A DNA stretch of 64,000 bases from Paraburkholderia sp. HP33-1 (GCF_021390595.1 NZ_JAJEJR010000002.1:1798001-1862000); one strand, 5' to 3'; counted from the first letter of the stretch, positions 18,694 through 28,461 are shown. Made by a program: numbers and translations. Notes: generated from the sequence alone by a model not told the origin.

Positions 18694-19710
18694 ATGGTTA
18701 CGTTGTCCGAAGTTGCGAAACGCGCGCAGGTTACCGCCGCCACCGTCTCCAACGTGCTGCGCAATCGCGAGAAAGTCCGCCCTGAAACGGCCGAGCGCGT
18801 GTTGCAGGCGATCGCCGAGCTCGGCTATCGGCCGAACCTGAATGCGCGCGCGCTCGCCGAAGGCCGCTCGTCGACGCTCGCGCTGATGCTGTCGAACATC
18901 TCGAACCCGTTCTACCCGGAGTTCGTGCTCGCCGCCGAGCGCGCGGCACGCAAGACCGGCCACTTCCTGATGGTTTGCAATACTGACGATGATGCCGAGA
19001 TCGGCCGTGCGTATCTGAACCAGATAGCCGGCACGCTCGCCGACGGCGTGCTCGTGATGAACACGGACATCACGATCAACGACCTGTGCGCATCGGCGAC
19101 ACATAGCGCGCCGATTCTGCTCGCCATGTGGGAGCATCCCGAGTCGCCGCCCGCGCTACCGTGCATCGCGGTCGACTTCGCGCGTGCGGGCGAGCTGGCT
19201 GCGCGGCACCTGCTCGGACTCGGTCATCGCGAGATCGGATTGCTGATCGGCGATGGCTGCGGCGGTTTGCAGGACGCGCGCTCGAACGGTTTTCGCGCGG
19301 CGATGCGCGAGGCCGGCATCGAAGCCGACGCGGCCGCGGTACTGCAGATTCGCGACTCGATCGACGCCGGCTTCGCAGCCTGCATGGAGCTGATGGCGAA
19401 CCGCCCACAACTGAGCGCGATTTTCGCGACCAACGACCTGCTCGCGATCGGCGCGATCCAGGCATTGATCACGCTCGGCCGCTCGGTGCCCGACGACGTC
19501 TCGGTGATCGGCATCACCGACATTCAACTCGCGCATCAGGTGCATCCCGCGTTAACGACGGTCGCGATTCAAACCGCAGCTGTTGCAGAGCTATCCATCA
19601 AGAGTCTGATCCGTTTGATCCAGACACCGGAGCGGCAGCCGTCGATGGTGCTCGGGCCGCCGCCCGAGCTCGTGGTGCGCGCATCGACAGGGCCGCGCAG
19701 AAAACGCTAA
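18694..19710 (+). CDS. LacI-family transcriptional repressor of the galactan operon
   Basis: A 338-residue LacI/GalR regulator. The N-terminal helix-turn-helix reads TLSEVAKRAQVTAATVSNVL, with the hinge helix NLNARALAEGRS. A periplasmic-binding-protein-like sensor domain follows (SNISNPFYPEF, IFATNDLLAIG). It is divergent from the galactan operon, with two matching LacI-type operators in between, so galactose or a galacto-oligosaccharide is a plausible inducer. The last 95 bases of the gene plus 21 bases downstream recur almost unchanged at 28754-28869 as part of a broken chimeric gene. Confidence 0.92.
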   Translation: MVTLSEVAKRAQVTAATVSNVLRNREKVRPETAERVLQAIAELGYRPNLNARALAEGRSSTLALMLSNISNPFYPEFVLAAERAARKTGHFLMVCNTDDDAEIGRAYLNQIAGTLADGVLVMNTDITINDLCASATHSAPILLAMWEHPESPPALPCIAVDFARAGELAARHLLGLGHREIGLLIGDGCGGLQDARSNGFRAAMREAGIEADAAAVLQIRDSIDAGFAACMELMANRPQLSAIFATNDLLAIGAIQALITLGRSVPDDVSVIGITDIQLAHQVHPALTTVAIQTAAVAELSIKSLIRLIQTPERQPSMVLGPPPELVVRASTGPRRKR

Positions 19711-19787
19711 AGCGCGAGGCGCTCCGTCGCCGACGATCAGCAGTTCCGCGATGCGTGGCTTCATGTGCTTGCCTCGGGCCCGTCCAC

Positions 19788-20963
19788 TCATTCGACGATG
19801 TTGAAATCGGCAAGATACTTGTCGCTCAGCTTGATGCCAAGGCCCGGCACGTCGTCGGATAGTTGCAGATAGCCATTCTCCGGTTGCGGCTCGCCTTCGA
19901 AGATGTAGTAGAACAATTCGTTGCCCACTTCGACGTCGAACACCGGGAAGAACTCCGACATCGGGCTCGCGGTGCTCGCCATCGTCAGATGATAGTTGTG
20001 CATTTGCCCCGCGTGCGGAATCACCGGCACCGACCACGCTTCGGCCATCGCATTGATCTTGCGCGCCGCCGTGATGCCGCCTACACGGTTCGTGTCGTAC
20101 TGGATCACGTCGATCGCGCGGCGTTCGAGCAGATCTTTGAAGCCGTAGCTCGTGAACTCGTGCTCGCCGCCCGACACCGGCATCAGGTTCATCTTCTTCA
20201 GTTCCTGATAGCCTTCGATGTCGTCGCCGATCACCGGCTCCTCGATCCAGCGCGGATTGAATTCGGCAAGGCGCGGCAGCATTCTGCGCGCATATTCGAG
20301 CGTCCAGCCCATATAGCATTCGAGCATGATGTCGACTTCGTCGCCGACCAGCTCGCGCAACAGCCGCACCTGTTCGATGTTTTTCGCCATGCCTTTGGGG
20401 CCGTCTTTCGGACCATAGCCGAAGCGCATCTTCATCGCGGTGAAGCCGCTGTCCAGATAGCTTTCCGCTTCGCCGAGGAACGCGTCGCGATCGTCGTTGT
20501 TATAGAGCTTCGACGCATAGCACCAGATCTTTTCTTTCGTGCGGCCGCCTAGCAGCTTGAACACCGGCTTTTTCACTGCTTTGCCCATGACGTCCCACAG
20601 AGCGATATCGATCGCGGAGATCGCCGCCATGCCGATGCCCTTGCGGCCCCATGCGAGCGTGCGGCGATACATCTTCTGCCAGATGTATTCGTTGTCGAAC
20701 GGATCTTCGCCGATCGCGATCGGCGCGAGGTATTCGTCGATGATCTGCTTCGCGATGCGCGGCGCGAGCGCGCAATTGCCGATACCCACGGTGCCGTCGT
20801 CGCATTCGACTTCGACGACGAGCCAGCCGTGAAAGCGGAACGAACCCATCGCATCGTCGTGCTCGTAGAGAATATCGACCGCGTTCGTGCAGAAATGCGC
20901 TTGCGGCGGGACGACCTTGCCTTTCCACTCGAAAACGCGCGTGCGGATATGCCTGATTTTCAT
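19788..20963 (-). CDS. Enolase-superfamily sugar-acid dehydratase (L-rhamnonate dehydratase-like)
   Basis: A 391-residue member of the mandelate racemase/muconate lactonising enzyme family, closest in feel to the rhamnonate dehydratase subgroup. Metal ligands are visible at Glu215 (MLECYMGW), Glu241 (WIEEPV) and Glu267 (SGGEHEF). Asp290 ([10 protein letters not shown]) and His317 (VIPHAGQ) form the usual Asp-His acid/base dyad. Such enzymes dehydrate an aldonic acid to a 2-keto-3-deoxy acid. It is followed upstream in the same direction by an MFS transporter, forming a two-gene operon. The exact sugar acid cannot be fixed from sequence. Confidence 0.8.
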   Translation of the reverse strand: MKIRHIRTRVFEWKGKVVPPQAHFCTNAVDILYEHDDAMGSFRFHGWLVVEVECDDGTVGIGNCALAPRIAKQIIDEYLAPIAIGEDPFDNEYIWQKMYRRTLAWGRKGIGMAAISAIDIALWDVMGKAVKKPVFKLLGGRTKEKIWCYASKLYNNDDRDAFLGEAESYLDSGFTAMKMRFGYGPKDGPKGMAKNIEQVRLLRELVGDEVDIMLECYMGWTLEYARRMLPRLAEFNPRWIEEPVIGDDIEGYQELKKMNLMPVSGGEHEFTSYGFKDLLERRAIDVIQYDTNRVGGITAARKINAMAEAWSVPVIPHAGQMHNYHLTMASTASPMSEFFPVFDVEVGNELFYYIFEGEPQPENGYLQLSDDVPGLGIKLSDKYLADFNIVE

Positions 20964-20986
20964 GTTCGACGATTTCCTTCGGAGAG

Positions 20987-22324
20987 TCAGTGGCCCGTGC
21001 GTTCGCCGAGCGGGCCGGAGCGATGAGAGATGGAATGGGAGGCGGATGCAAAGCGGAACGTCAGCAGCAGCGATGCGCCGATCAGACCGACCACGGCGAG
21101 CGAGAACATGCCCGCCTGCGACGAGCCGATCATGCGCTCGGCTACCCCCTTAAGATTCGGAGCTACAAAACCGCCGAGGTTGCCGATCGAATTGATCAAC
21201 GCGATGCCGCCCGCGGCCGCGGCGCCGCCGAGGTAATTGGTGGGCAGCGTCCAGAACAGCGGCTGCACGCAGACGAAACCGATGGCGGCGAAACAGAACG
21301 CGGCAATCGCCAACGTGACCGACGACGTCATCGCCGACGCGGCAATGCCGAACGCCGCGAGCGCGAGCATCGCCGCGGCCCACACACGGTGATGACCGTG
21401 GCGGTCGGCGAAGCGCGTCACACAGAACGTGCCGATGATCGCGGCGATCCACGGAATTGCGGTCAGCAGTCCGACCTCGACGCCGACATGGCCGCCGCTC
21501 GCGAGTCCGGCGATACGCGTCGGCAGATAGAACACGACGCCGTACACGCTCATCTGCACCGCGAAGTAGATCAGGCTGCAGAACAGCACGCGCGAATCGC
21601 GCAGTGCCGCGAGCACCGACGACGGACCATGCGCGAGCTTCTGACGGTCTTCCTGGCGCAACGCGTAATCGAGCGCGTCGCGCTCGCCGGCATTGAGCCA
21701 GCGCGCCTGCACGGGCCGGTCGGTCAGGTAGAAGTACGCGACGACACCCACCACCGACGCCGCGAGCCCTTCGACGACGAACAGCCACTGCCACGGATGC
21801 ATGCCGAACGGATTGCCCGCATCGAGCAGCAGACCCGAGATCGGACTGCCGAGCAGCAGCGCGAGCGGGAAGCCGAAATAGAACATGCCCATCGTCTGCG
21901 AGCGCGTTCTGGCGGGAAACCAGTTCGACAGGAACAGGATGATGCCGGGGAAGAAACCCGCTTCGGCGATGCCGAGCAGCGTGCGCAGCACGTAGAAGCT
22001 CGTCGCGCTGTCGACGAAGGCGGTGCACGCGGAGACGATGCCCCACGTGACCATGATGCGGCTCATCCAGATGCGCGCCCCGAAGCGGTACATCAGCAGA
22101 TTGCTCGGCACTTCGAATACCGCATAGCCGACGAAGAAGATGCCGGCGCCAAAGGCGAACGCCGCATCGCTCAGGCCGGTGTCGGCCTGCAGCACATTCT
22201 TAGCGAAGCCGACGTTCGCGCGATCGATGAAGGCCAGCACATACATCAGGATCAGAAATGGCAGCAGCCTCGTGCGCGCTTTGGCAATTGCGCTGTCGAG
22301 CGCGGGGCTCGCGGTGATCGTCAT
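20987..22324 (-). CDS. MFS transporter, anion:cation symporter (ACS) family
   Basis: A 445-residue transporter with 12 helices, starting at ATG 22324 with GGAG eight bases before. The ACS family hallmark [12 protein letters not shown] is in helix 1, and [21 protein letters not shown] covers helix 2 and its loop. ACS members import sugar acids such as hexuronates, galactonate or rhamnonate. It lies directly before the sugar-acid dehydratase gene and is divergent from a LysR regulator. Confidence 0.87.
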   Translation of the reverse strand: MTITASPALDSAIAKARTRLLPFLILMYVLAFIDRANVGFAKNVLQADTGLSDAAFAFGAGIFFVGYAVFEVPSNLLMYRFGARIWMSRIMVTWGIVSACTAFVDSATSFYVLRTLLGIAEAGFFPGIILFLSNWFPARTRSQTMGMFYFGFPLALLLGSPISGLLLDAGNPFGMHPWQWLFVVEGLAASVVGVVAYFYLTDRPVQARWLNAGERDALDYALRQEDRQKLAHGPSSVLAALRDSRVLFCSLIYFAVQMSVYGVVFYLPTRIAGLASGGHVGVEVGLLTAIPWIAAIIGTFCVTRFADRHGHHRVWAAAMLALAAFGIAASAMTSSVTLAIAAFCFAAIGFVCVQPLFWTLPTNYLGGAAAAGGIALINSIGNLGGFVAPNLKGVAERMIGSSQAGMFSLAVVGLIGASLLLTFRFASASHSISHRSGPLGERTGH

Positions 22325-22406
22325 GCGTCGTCTCCAGTTTGGTCTGGTCAACCCGAACGGCGTTGCGCTTGCCGTCGTGTGACAAGCGCCAGTGTGCGAA
22401 ACTATC

Positions 22407-22457
22407 CGATAACTGACCACTGAATTATTCGAATCAGCCGATTCGCTAGAGTTATCG
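22407..22457. promoter_or_regulatory. Nested inverted repeats between the MFS and LysR genes
   Basis: Two dyads lie inside the 136-bp divergent gap. The outer arms are CGATAACT (22407-22414) and AGTTATCG (22450-22457). The inner arms are CGAATC (22430-22435) and GATTCG (22440-22445). LysR regulators commonly bind such dyads upstream of a divergent target, so this is the probable control region. Confidence 0.5.
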
Positions 22458-22460
22458 CTC

Positions 22461-23384
22461 ATGATCCCGCCCGCCTCCGCCATTCGCAAACGCTTGCGCC
22501 TGCGTCATCTGCAATTGATGGTCGCGCTCTCGGAAACGGAATCGCTGCGCCGGGCCGCCGACGATCTGGCGATGACCCAGCCCGCCGCGACCAAGGCCTT
22601 ACAGGAACTCGAGGACACGCTCGGCGTGTCGCTGTTCGTGCGCCACGCGCGCGGCATGGAGCCGACCATCTTCGGCGAGGCCGTGATGCGCTATGCGCGC
22701 GTCGTGTTCGAAGATCTCGATGAGTTGCGCGAGGAGCTGGCCGGCATCGAGGCCGGCGATATCGGCAAGGTGCGCATCGGCGCGGTGATGGCGCCGTCGC
22801 CCGAATTGCTGACGCACACGATCGTCAAGCTGAAGGAAGCGCATCCGCGCCTGCAGATGGCGGTCACGATCGACACCAGCGACGTGCTCGTGCAAGCGCT
22901 TCAACAGGATCAGCTCGATATCGTGATCGGCCGCATTCCCGATGGTTTTCCGGCGCTCGATCTGAGCTTCGAGACGTTGGCGGAAGAGGCGCTCTCGATC
23001 GTCGTGCGGCCCGATCATCCGGCCACACAAGCGGGCACGCGGCCAAAGCTCACGGACCTCGCGCGTTATCCGTGGATCATCCAGCCGCATCCGAGCCCGA
23101 TGCGCCAGGTCATCGATCAAACGTTTCGCGAGTCGCGCGTCGCGCCGCCGGTCAGCACGGTCGAGACGTCGTCGATTCTGACCACGCTGTCGTTGCTGCG
23201 CGATTCGGACATGCTCGCCGTGCTACCGAGTTCGGTCGCCCAATACTACGTCGCGCTCGACGCGATCGCCGCGATCGCGACGCCGCTGCGCGGGCGGCTG
23301 GCACCGTATGGGCTGATTCTGCGCAGGAACCGGCGCATCACGCCGGCGATGCAACTGGTCATCGATTCGATCCGAGCGGCGTGA
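22461..23384 (+). CDS. LysR-family transcriptional regulator of the sugar-acid operon
   Basis: A 307-residue LysR protein. The winged helix-turn-helix lies in residues 12-70 (LRHLQLMVALSETESLRRAA, then MTQPAATKALQELED) and the effector domain occupies the rest. It resembles the GbpR-type group linked to sugar metabolism. Divergent transcription from the MFS/dehydratase operon, with nested dyads between them, makes it the likely activator. Confidence 0.87.
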   Translation: MIPPASAIRKRLRLRHLQLMVALSETESLRRAADDLAMTQPAATKALQELEDTLGVSLFVRHARGMEPTIFGEAVMRYARVVFEDLDELREELAGIEAGDIGKVRIGAVMAPSPELLTHTIVKLKEAHPRLQMAVTIDTSDVLVQALQQDQLDIVIGRIPDGFPALDLSFETLAEEALSIVVRPDHPATQAGTRPKLTDLARYPWIIQPHPSPMRQVIDQTFRESRVAPPVSTVETSSILTTLSLLRDSDMLAVLPSSVAQYYVALDAIAAIATPLRGRLAPYGLILRRNRRITPAMQLVIDSIRAA

Positions 23385-23496
23385 GGCTTTCGGCGAAGCG
23401 CAATACCCCGCTCGCGTTGCTGTCCGTTTGAGCGGGCGCCGCGTGAAGCGCAATATCCGCGCGCGCGAAGAACGCTCAGGTGCAGATCGTCGGGGA

Positions 23497-24249
23497 TCAG
23501 CCCGCCTCGCTCTTCTGCCAGGTTGAAAGGATTTGCTGCTTTGCCTTGACCAGGGTTGCCACGTGCTCGTGCAACCGCTCGCGGATGCGCTCCGTCGGGC
23601 CGCCGACTGAAAGCCCATACAGATCGCCGCCGAAGTCGAGGGCTACGGCCACCGCCGAAAGCTCGGGAAAGCTTTCGCCGATATTCGCGCACCAGCCACG
23701 CTGATGCGCGGTGCTGACCTGATCCATGAACGTGGCGCGATCAGCGGCGGTTGCGTCCGTGAATCGCTCGAAGTGGAGCTTTGCGCTCAGTGCCTCCTGC
23801 GTCGTCGGATCGAGTTCGCCGAAAATCACCTTGCCGATAGAGTTCGCATGCAACGGCCGCAGTGAGCCCGGTGCGCAGGCATAGCGCACGGCCTTCTCCG
23901 ATTCGACCACGTCCAGATAGATGACCGCCGTGCCGTGGATCTTGCCAAGCACGATGGTTTCGCCGGTCACGTCGCGCAGCTCCACCAGCCGGGGATGCAA
24001 CATTTCAACGACGGGATCGACCGCGTTGATCGCGTTCGCGAGCAGTTGCAGACGCCGCGTGGGATAGTAGCCACCCCGTTTGCGCACTTCGTAGAGATAG
24101 CCGCGGCTCACGAGGGTGCGGGCAAGCGCGAGGCAACTCGATGGGGGCACGTTCAGGAGCCGCGCCATTTCAACAAGCGGCAGCGGCCTCTGTTCTGCGG
24201 CAAAGAGTTCGAACAGGTCGAGCGTGCGGGCAACGAGTTTGACGTCCAT
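23497..24249 (-). CDS. IclR-family transcriptional regulator
   Basis: A 250-residue protein with an N-terminal winged helix (about residues 5-60: LFELFAAEQRPLPLVEMARL) and the IclR effector domain (GETIVLGKIHGTAVIYLDVV, then LHANSIGKVIFG). It is the last gene of the CaiB/CitMHS/acyl-CoA dehydrogenase operon, 48 bp after the dehydrogenase stop. It probably senses a CoA-pathway carboxylate and controls the operon from the dyad at 28084-28102. Confidence 0.87.
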   Translation of the reverse strand: MDVKLVARTLDLFELFAAEQRPLPLVEMARLLNVPPSSCLALARTLVSRGYLYEVRKRGGYYPTRRLQLLANAINAVDPVVEMLHPRLVELRDVTGETIVLGKIHGTAVIYLDVVESEKAVRYACAPGSLRPLHANSIGKVIFGELDPTTQEALSAKLHFERFTDATAADRATFMDQVSTAHQRGWCANIGESFPELSAVAVALDFGGDLYGLSVGGPTERIRERLHEHVATLVKAKQQILSTWQKSEAG

Positions 24250-24297
24250 AGGGGGCAGGCAGTGGATCGCAAGGCGGCGCGATGCCCCTTGCGCTGA

Positions 24298-25464
24298 TCA
24301 ATACGACTTCGGCAGCCCGAGCACCTTCTCCGCGATGAAGCACATGATCATTTGCGGGCTGACGGGCGCGAGCCGTGGAATCATACACTCCCGCAGATAG
24401 CGCTCGACGTGGTATTCCTTCGCGTATCCCATACCGCCCAGGGTCGCGATGGCCGTCTGGCACGATTGGAACGCGGCTTCAGCGGCAAGATATTTGCCGG
24501 CGTTGGCTTCGGCGCCGCACGGTTCGCCCGCGTCATACAGCGTGGCGGCCTTCATCACCATCAGGTTCGCGGCCTCGAGCGCCATCCACGCTTGCGCGAG
24601 CGGATGCTGGATTGCCTGGTTCTGCCCGATGGGACGTCCGAACACGACGCGCTCCTTCGCATACTGCGTTGCGTGGCGCAATGCAGCCTGGCCGAGCCCC
24701 ACCGCTTCCGAGGCAATCAGAATGCGCTCAGGATTCAGGCCGTGCAGCAGATAGTGGAAGCCCCTGCCCTCTTCGCCAATGCGGTCCTCCACCGGCACGC
24801 GCAGGCCGTCGATGAAGAGCATGTTCGAATCGACGGCCTTGCGGCCCATCTTCTCGATCTCGCGGACTTCGACGCGTGTGCGGTCGAGATTGGCATAAAA
24901 GAGGCTCAAGCCATCGGTGGGCTTCGTCACCTGGTCGAGCGGCGTCGTGCGCGCGATGATGAGCATCTTGTTGGCGACCTGTGCCGTCGAGATCCAGATC
25001 TTGCGGCCCGTGAGCACGTAATGATCGCCATCGCGCACAGCCTGTGTTTTCAGGCGCGTCGTGTCGAGGCCCGCGTCGGGCTCAGTGACTGCGAAGCAGG
25101 CCTTGTCGCGGCCCTCGATGAGCGGTGGCAGAAAACGCCGCTTCTGCGCCTCGCTACCGAACACCTGCACCGGATTGAGCCCGAAGATGTTCATGTGCAC
25201 GGCCGACGCACCCGAGAGCCCGGCGCCAGACGCACTGATCGTGCGCATCATCAATGCCGCCTCGGTCATACCGAGCCCGGAGCCGCCGTAGTCCGGCGAC
25301 ATCGCAATGCCAAGCCAGCCAGCGTCGGCGAGTGCCCGGTGGAAGTCGTGCGGGAAGCCACCTTCGCGGTCGCGTTCGAGCCAGTAGCTGTCGTCGAAAC
25401 GCTCGCAGATCTTTTCGATTGCAGCGACAATTGACTGCTGGTCTTCATTGAGGTTGAAATTCAT
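24298..25464 (-). CDS. Acyl-CoA dehydrogenase
   Basis: A 388-residue flavoprotein of the acyl-CoA dehydrogenase family, with CFAVTEPDAG (FAD/substrate strand), KIWISTAQ, and the late GGMGYAKEYHVERYLREC. The usual C-terminal catalytic Glu of short/medium-chain enzymes (YEGT motif) is absent; that place reads RLAPVSPQ. Instead Glu246 sits in GLNPERILIA, the position of the base in isovaleryl-CoA and long-chain dehydrogenases. Strong Shine-Dalgarno GGAGG precedes the ATG. In this operon it would desaturate the CoA ester formed by the CaiB-type transferase. Confidence 0.88.
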   Translation of the reverse strand: MNFNLNEDQQSIVAAIEKICERFDDSYWLERDREGGFPHDFHRALADAGWLGIAMSPDYGGSGLGMTEAALMMRTISASGAGLSGASAVHMNIFGLNPVQVFGSEAQKRRFLPPLIEGRDKACFAVTEPDAGLDTTRLKTQAVRDGDHYVLTGRKIWISTAQVANKMLIIARTTPLDQVTKPTDGLSLFYANLDRTRVEVREIEKMGRKAVDSNMLFIDGLRVPVEDRIGEEGRGFHYLLHGLNPERILIASEAVGLGQAALRHATQYAKERVVFGRPIGQNQAIQHPLAQAWMALEAANLMVMKAATLYDAGEPCGAEANAGKYLAAEAAFQSCQTAIATLGGMGYAKEYHVERYLRECMIPRLAPVSPQMIMCFIAEKVLGLPKSY

Positions 25465-25500
25465 CGCGGACCTCCTCTCAGGGCATAAACGAAAATGGAA

Positions 25501-26802
25501 TCAAAGCGGGAACAGGCCTATCAGTACCGCGGTGAACACCATCAGCAAAGTAGCGGCAAACAGGAACGGAATCGTGAACTTCTGATGCTCGGCGAGTTCC
25601 ACGCCCGTCAGGCCGACAATCAGGAACGTTGCCGGTGTGAGCGGGCTGACGGGGAAGCCGGTAGTCATCTGACCAAGGAGTGCCGCCTGTGCCATCTGTA
25701 CCGGTGGCACACCCAGCAGTTCCCCACTCTTCGCCAGCACAGGCAGAATGCCGAAGTAAAACGAATCGGGGTCGAAGAGCAGGCTGAGCGGCATGGAGAG
25801 GAGTCCCAGCACGAATGGCATGTGGCGCGCGTGCTCGGCAGGCACATGGCGCACAACCACTTCCGCCATGGCATTGAGCATGCCGGTGCCAGTCATGATG
25901 CCGGTAAAGGCGCCCGCCGCAAGCAGCACGCTCGCCATCATCAAGGCCGCCTTCGCGTGCGCGTCGACGCGCTCACGTTGCTGCTTCACATCCGGATAGT
26001 TGATGACGAGTGCCAGCACGGTGCCGATCATGAACATGACCATCGGATCGACGATGCCAGACACAAGCGTGCCAAGTACGACGAAGGTGAGCACGAGATT
26101 GATCCAGAAGCGCCGGGGCCGGCGCAGCGCAAGCTCCTCTGGCGTGAGCACCCGCGGCGTGGCGGCGATGCCGGCGGCGTGCTCGCGCGTAAGACCGAGG
26201 CGCTTCTCCTCCCGCTTGCCGAGCAGGTATGCCGTGCCGAACACGAAGACAAGCCCGACGATCTGAACCGGAATCATCGGATAGAAGATCACGGTGCCCG
26301 GGATATGCAGGGCCGCGGAAGCGCGGAGCATGGGACCGACCCAGGGGAGAAAGTTGACGCCCGCGGCCATCGATGCAACGCACGCAAGAATGCGGCGGTC
26401 GAGACCAAGGCGCGTATAGAGCGGCATCATCGCGGGCAGTGTGACGAGAAACGTGACCGCGCCTGAGCCGTCCAGATGGATGAGCAATGCAAGCAGGGCG
26501 GACCCCATGACAATGCGCGGAGGATGGCAGCCCACGACACGCAGCACACCGTTGATGATCGGGTCGAGCATTCCGGCATCAGTGAGGATGCCGAAGAAAA
26601 GGATCGCAAAAACGAACATGCCCGCAACCGGACCGATGTTCTGGACTCCATGAACGATGAGCTTCGCGGTGGAGAGCCCGAATCCCGCTGCAAGCGCCGC
26701 GACGATGGGCACGGCGATCAGTGCGACGAGTGGCGAGAGCCGCTTCGTGATGATCAGCGTGAAGAGGGCGACGATCGCCAGCGTACCGATCAGCGCGAGC
26801 AT
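25501..26802 (-). CDS. CitMHS-family carboxylate transporter
   Basis: A 433-residue protein with about 12 membrane helices. It matches the citrate-metal:H+ symporter family: helix patterns VAGMFVFAILFFGILTDAGM, LIHLDGSGAVTFLV, and the conserved late stretch LFDPDSFYFGILPVL. CitMHS members import citrate or similar di/tricarboxylates, often with a divalent metal. It lies between the CoA-transferase and dehydrogenase genes, so it supplies their substrate. Confidence 0.87.
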   Translation of the reverse strand: MLALIGTLAIVALFTLIITKRLSPLVALIAVPIVAALAAGFGLSTAKLIVHGVQNIGPVAGMFVFAILFFGILTDAGMLDPIINGVLRVVGCHPPRIVMGSALLALLIHLDGSGAVTFLVTLPAMMPLYTRLGLDRRILACVASMAAGVNFLPWVGPMLRASAALHIPGTVIFYPMIPVQIVGLVFVFGTAYLLGKREEKRLGLTREHAAGIAATPRVLTPEELALRRPRRFWINLVLTFVVLGTLVSGIVDPMVMFMIGTVLALVINYPDVKQQRERVDAHAKAALMMASVLLAAGAFTGIMTGTGMLNAMAEVVVRHVPAEHARHMPFVLGLLSMPLSLLFDPDSFYFGILPVLAKSGELLGVPPVQMAQAALLGQMTTGFPVSPLTPATFLIVGLTGVELAEHQKFTIPFLFAATLLMVFTAVLIGLFPL

Positions 26803-26921
26803 GAGCCGCCCTCTCTGCGCGCGAGGCGTCTTGCCTGGTTGGCAGATGTCATTGTTGTCTCCTGCGCGGCGTTGCGTGCGCCGCAGTTGTGGTTATGTCG
26901 ACCCTTCTGTTGGTGCGCTGG

Positions 26922-28079
26922 CTACGCCTCGCCCGATCGTTCTCCGAAGATCTGCGCACTGTGTTCGTCGAGTGCCGGTGGCACGCTCCGGTAGGTGGCC
27001 GGTGTACGGGCCAGCTTGATCGGCGAGGCGATTCCGCGATATGTGCCCATCTCGACCTTCATCGCGCGATGGGCTGTATGGGGGTGCGCGAGGGCCGCGC
27101 CAACTCCCAGCACAGGCGCACACGGCACGCCGTGGCGCACGAGCATGTCGGCGAGCTTGGGGCCGTCCCACGCGGCGAAACGTTGCTCCAGCTCCGCGCG
27201 CAGGGCGGCGCGATGCTGATTGCGCAAGCGGTTGTCGCCGAAGCGCGGGTCTCCGGCGAGCTGGGGCGCCTCGATCAGCCGGCAGAGCGCCGCGAACTGT
27301 GTGTTATTGCCGACCGCAAGGAAGATGTCCCCGCTGCCCGCGTGGAACATGTCGTAAGGCGTAATGTTCGGATGCGCGTTGCCCGTGCGCTGCGGCTCTT
27401 TACCCGAGTAGAAGTAATTGGGCGTGTGCGGGTGCAGGATCGACAGCGCGCAGTCGAACAGCGTCGATTCGACGAACTGGCCTCGGCCGCTCGTCTCGCG
27501 TTCGCGCAGTGCCATGAGGATACCTAGGGCGGCATTCAGCCCCGTCACGAGATCAACGATCGGCACGCCGACCCGTAGCGGCGCACCACCCGCCTCGCCG
27601 TTGACGCTCATCAGACCGGTCATCGCCTGGATCGCTGCGTCATAGCCTGGCAGGGCGCCTAGGGGGCCGTCCGTGCCGAATCCGGACACACGGCAATGCA
27701 CGAGCCGCGGAAAGCGCGCGGCAAGTATGGCGTCGTAGCCGAGTCCCCAGCGCTCCAGTGTGCCGATCTTGAAGTTCTCAACCAGCACGTCGGCGGTTTC
27801 GAGCAGCGCAAGCAGGCGTTCGCGTTCCGCTGGCTGCGTGAGATCCAGCACGACGCCCAGCTTGTTGCGATTGACGCCCTGGAAGTACGAGGCAGTGTCA
27901 CCATCAAACGGCGGCCCCCAGCCACGCGTTTCATCACCACCAGGCGGTTCGATCTTGATCACTTCTGCGCCGTGGTCGGCGAGAATCTGTGTGCAATATG
28001 GGCCGCCGAGAACGCGGGATAGATCCACCACACGCAAGCCATGGAGCGATCCTGCTGTCGACGGAAAAGGAATGCCCAT
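26922..28079 (-). CDS. CaiB/BaiF family (class III) CoA-transferase
   Basis: A 385-residue class III CoA-transferase, first gene of the operon. It opens with GLRVVDLSRVLGGPYCTQIL and carries KIEPPGGDETRGW. The catalytic aspartate that forms the acyl-enzyme anhydride is Asp176 (VGVPIVDLVTG). These enzymes move CoA between carboxylic acids, so it likely activates the acid imported by the CitMHS transporter. The start is ATG 28079; the ribosome site is weak and 12 bases away, with the dyad at 28084-28102 overlapping that area. Confidence 0.87.
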   Translation of the reverse strand: MGIPFPSTAGSLHGLRVVDLSRVLGGPYCTQILADHGAEVIKIEPPGGDETRGWGPPFDGDTASYFQGVNRNKLGVVLDLTQPAERERLLALLETADVLVENFKIGTLERWGLGYDAILAARFPRLVHCRVSGFGTDGPLGALPGYDAAIQAMTGLMSVNGEAGGAPLRVGVPIVDLVTGLNAALGILMALRERETSGRGQFVESTLFDCALSILHPHTPNYFYSGKEPQRTGNAHPNITPYDMFHAGSGDIFLAVGNNTQFAALCRLIEAPQLAGDPRFGDNRLRNQHRAALRAELEQRFAAWDGPKLADMLVRHGVPCAPVLGVGAALAHPHTAHRAMKVEMGTYRGIASPIKLARTPATYRSVPPALDEHSAQIFGERSGEA

Positions 28080-28083
28080 TGTT

Positions 28084-28102
28084 ATCAGTACTCCGTATTG
28101 AT
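28084..28102. promoter_or_regulatory. Dyad operator at the start of the CoA-transferase operon
   Basis: ATCAGTAC and GTATTGAT flank a TCC centre; seven of eight arm positions are complementary. It begins five bases from the CoA-transferase start codon and covers its leader, a position suited to repression by the IclR protein encoded at the far end of the operon. The remainder of the 382-bp gap to 28461 holds a nested hairpin (28277-28322) and no convincing gene. Confidence 0.45.
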
Positions 28103-28276
28103 AGGAACGGAAATAGCCAAGCCCTCAATGCAGCACGATCAGCGGACGAACTGTCACCAGCCATCTGACGATGGAGAACCGCTACATCGACCACGTAATG
28201 GATTGACGTGAGTGCGCCCACATACTTTCACACGGGAGAACTAATATTCACACGCAGGAATACTGGAGGTCAAGCC

Positions 28277-28322
28277 GGCTACCAAAAAAATTCCCTGGGA
28301 ATGTCCCTAGTCGTCGGTAGCC
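28277..28322. repeat. Nested inverted repeats of unknown role
   Basis: Perfect 7-bp arms GGCTACC (28277-28283) and GGTAGCC (28316-28322) enclose the perfect palindrome ATTCCCTGGGAAT (28290-28302). It sits between the CoA-transferase operon and the chimeric scar. No T run follows, so it is not a simple terminator. Confidence 0.4.
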
Positions 28323-28461
28323 AGCATCGGTGTCAATCGTCCACACCGGCTTTTCACGTGACGTTCGCTGGTCGTCGCGGCTGGCCGGCTTTCTGCCATG
28401 CCGTGGCCACGATTCCAGTCATGACCGGTATGCTCTGCTTTCCCCAGCCAGGCACACCGAC

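Noticed and set aside
20990..22423. 477-codon frame antisense to the sugar-acid MFS gene
   Set aside because: No motif, extreme Arg/Glu content, and it crosses the promoter region of the divergent pair.
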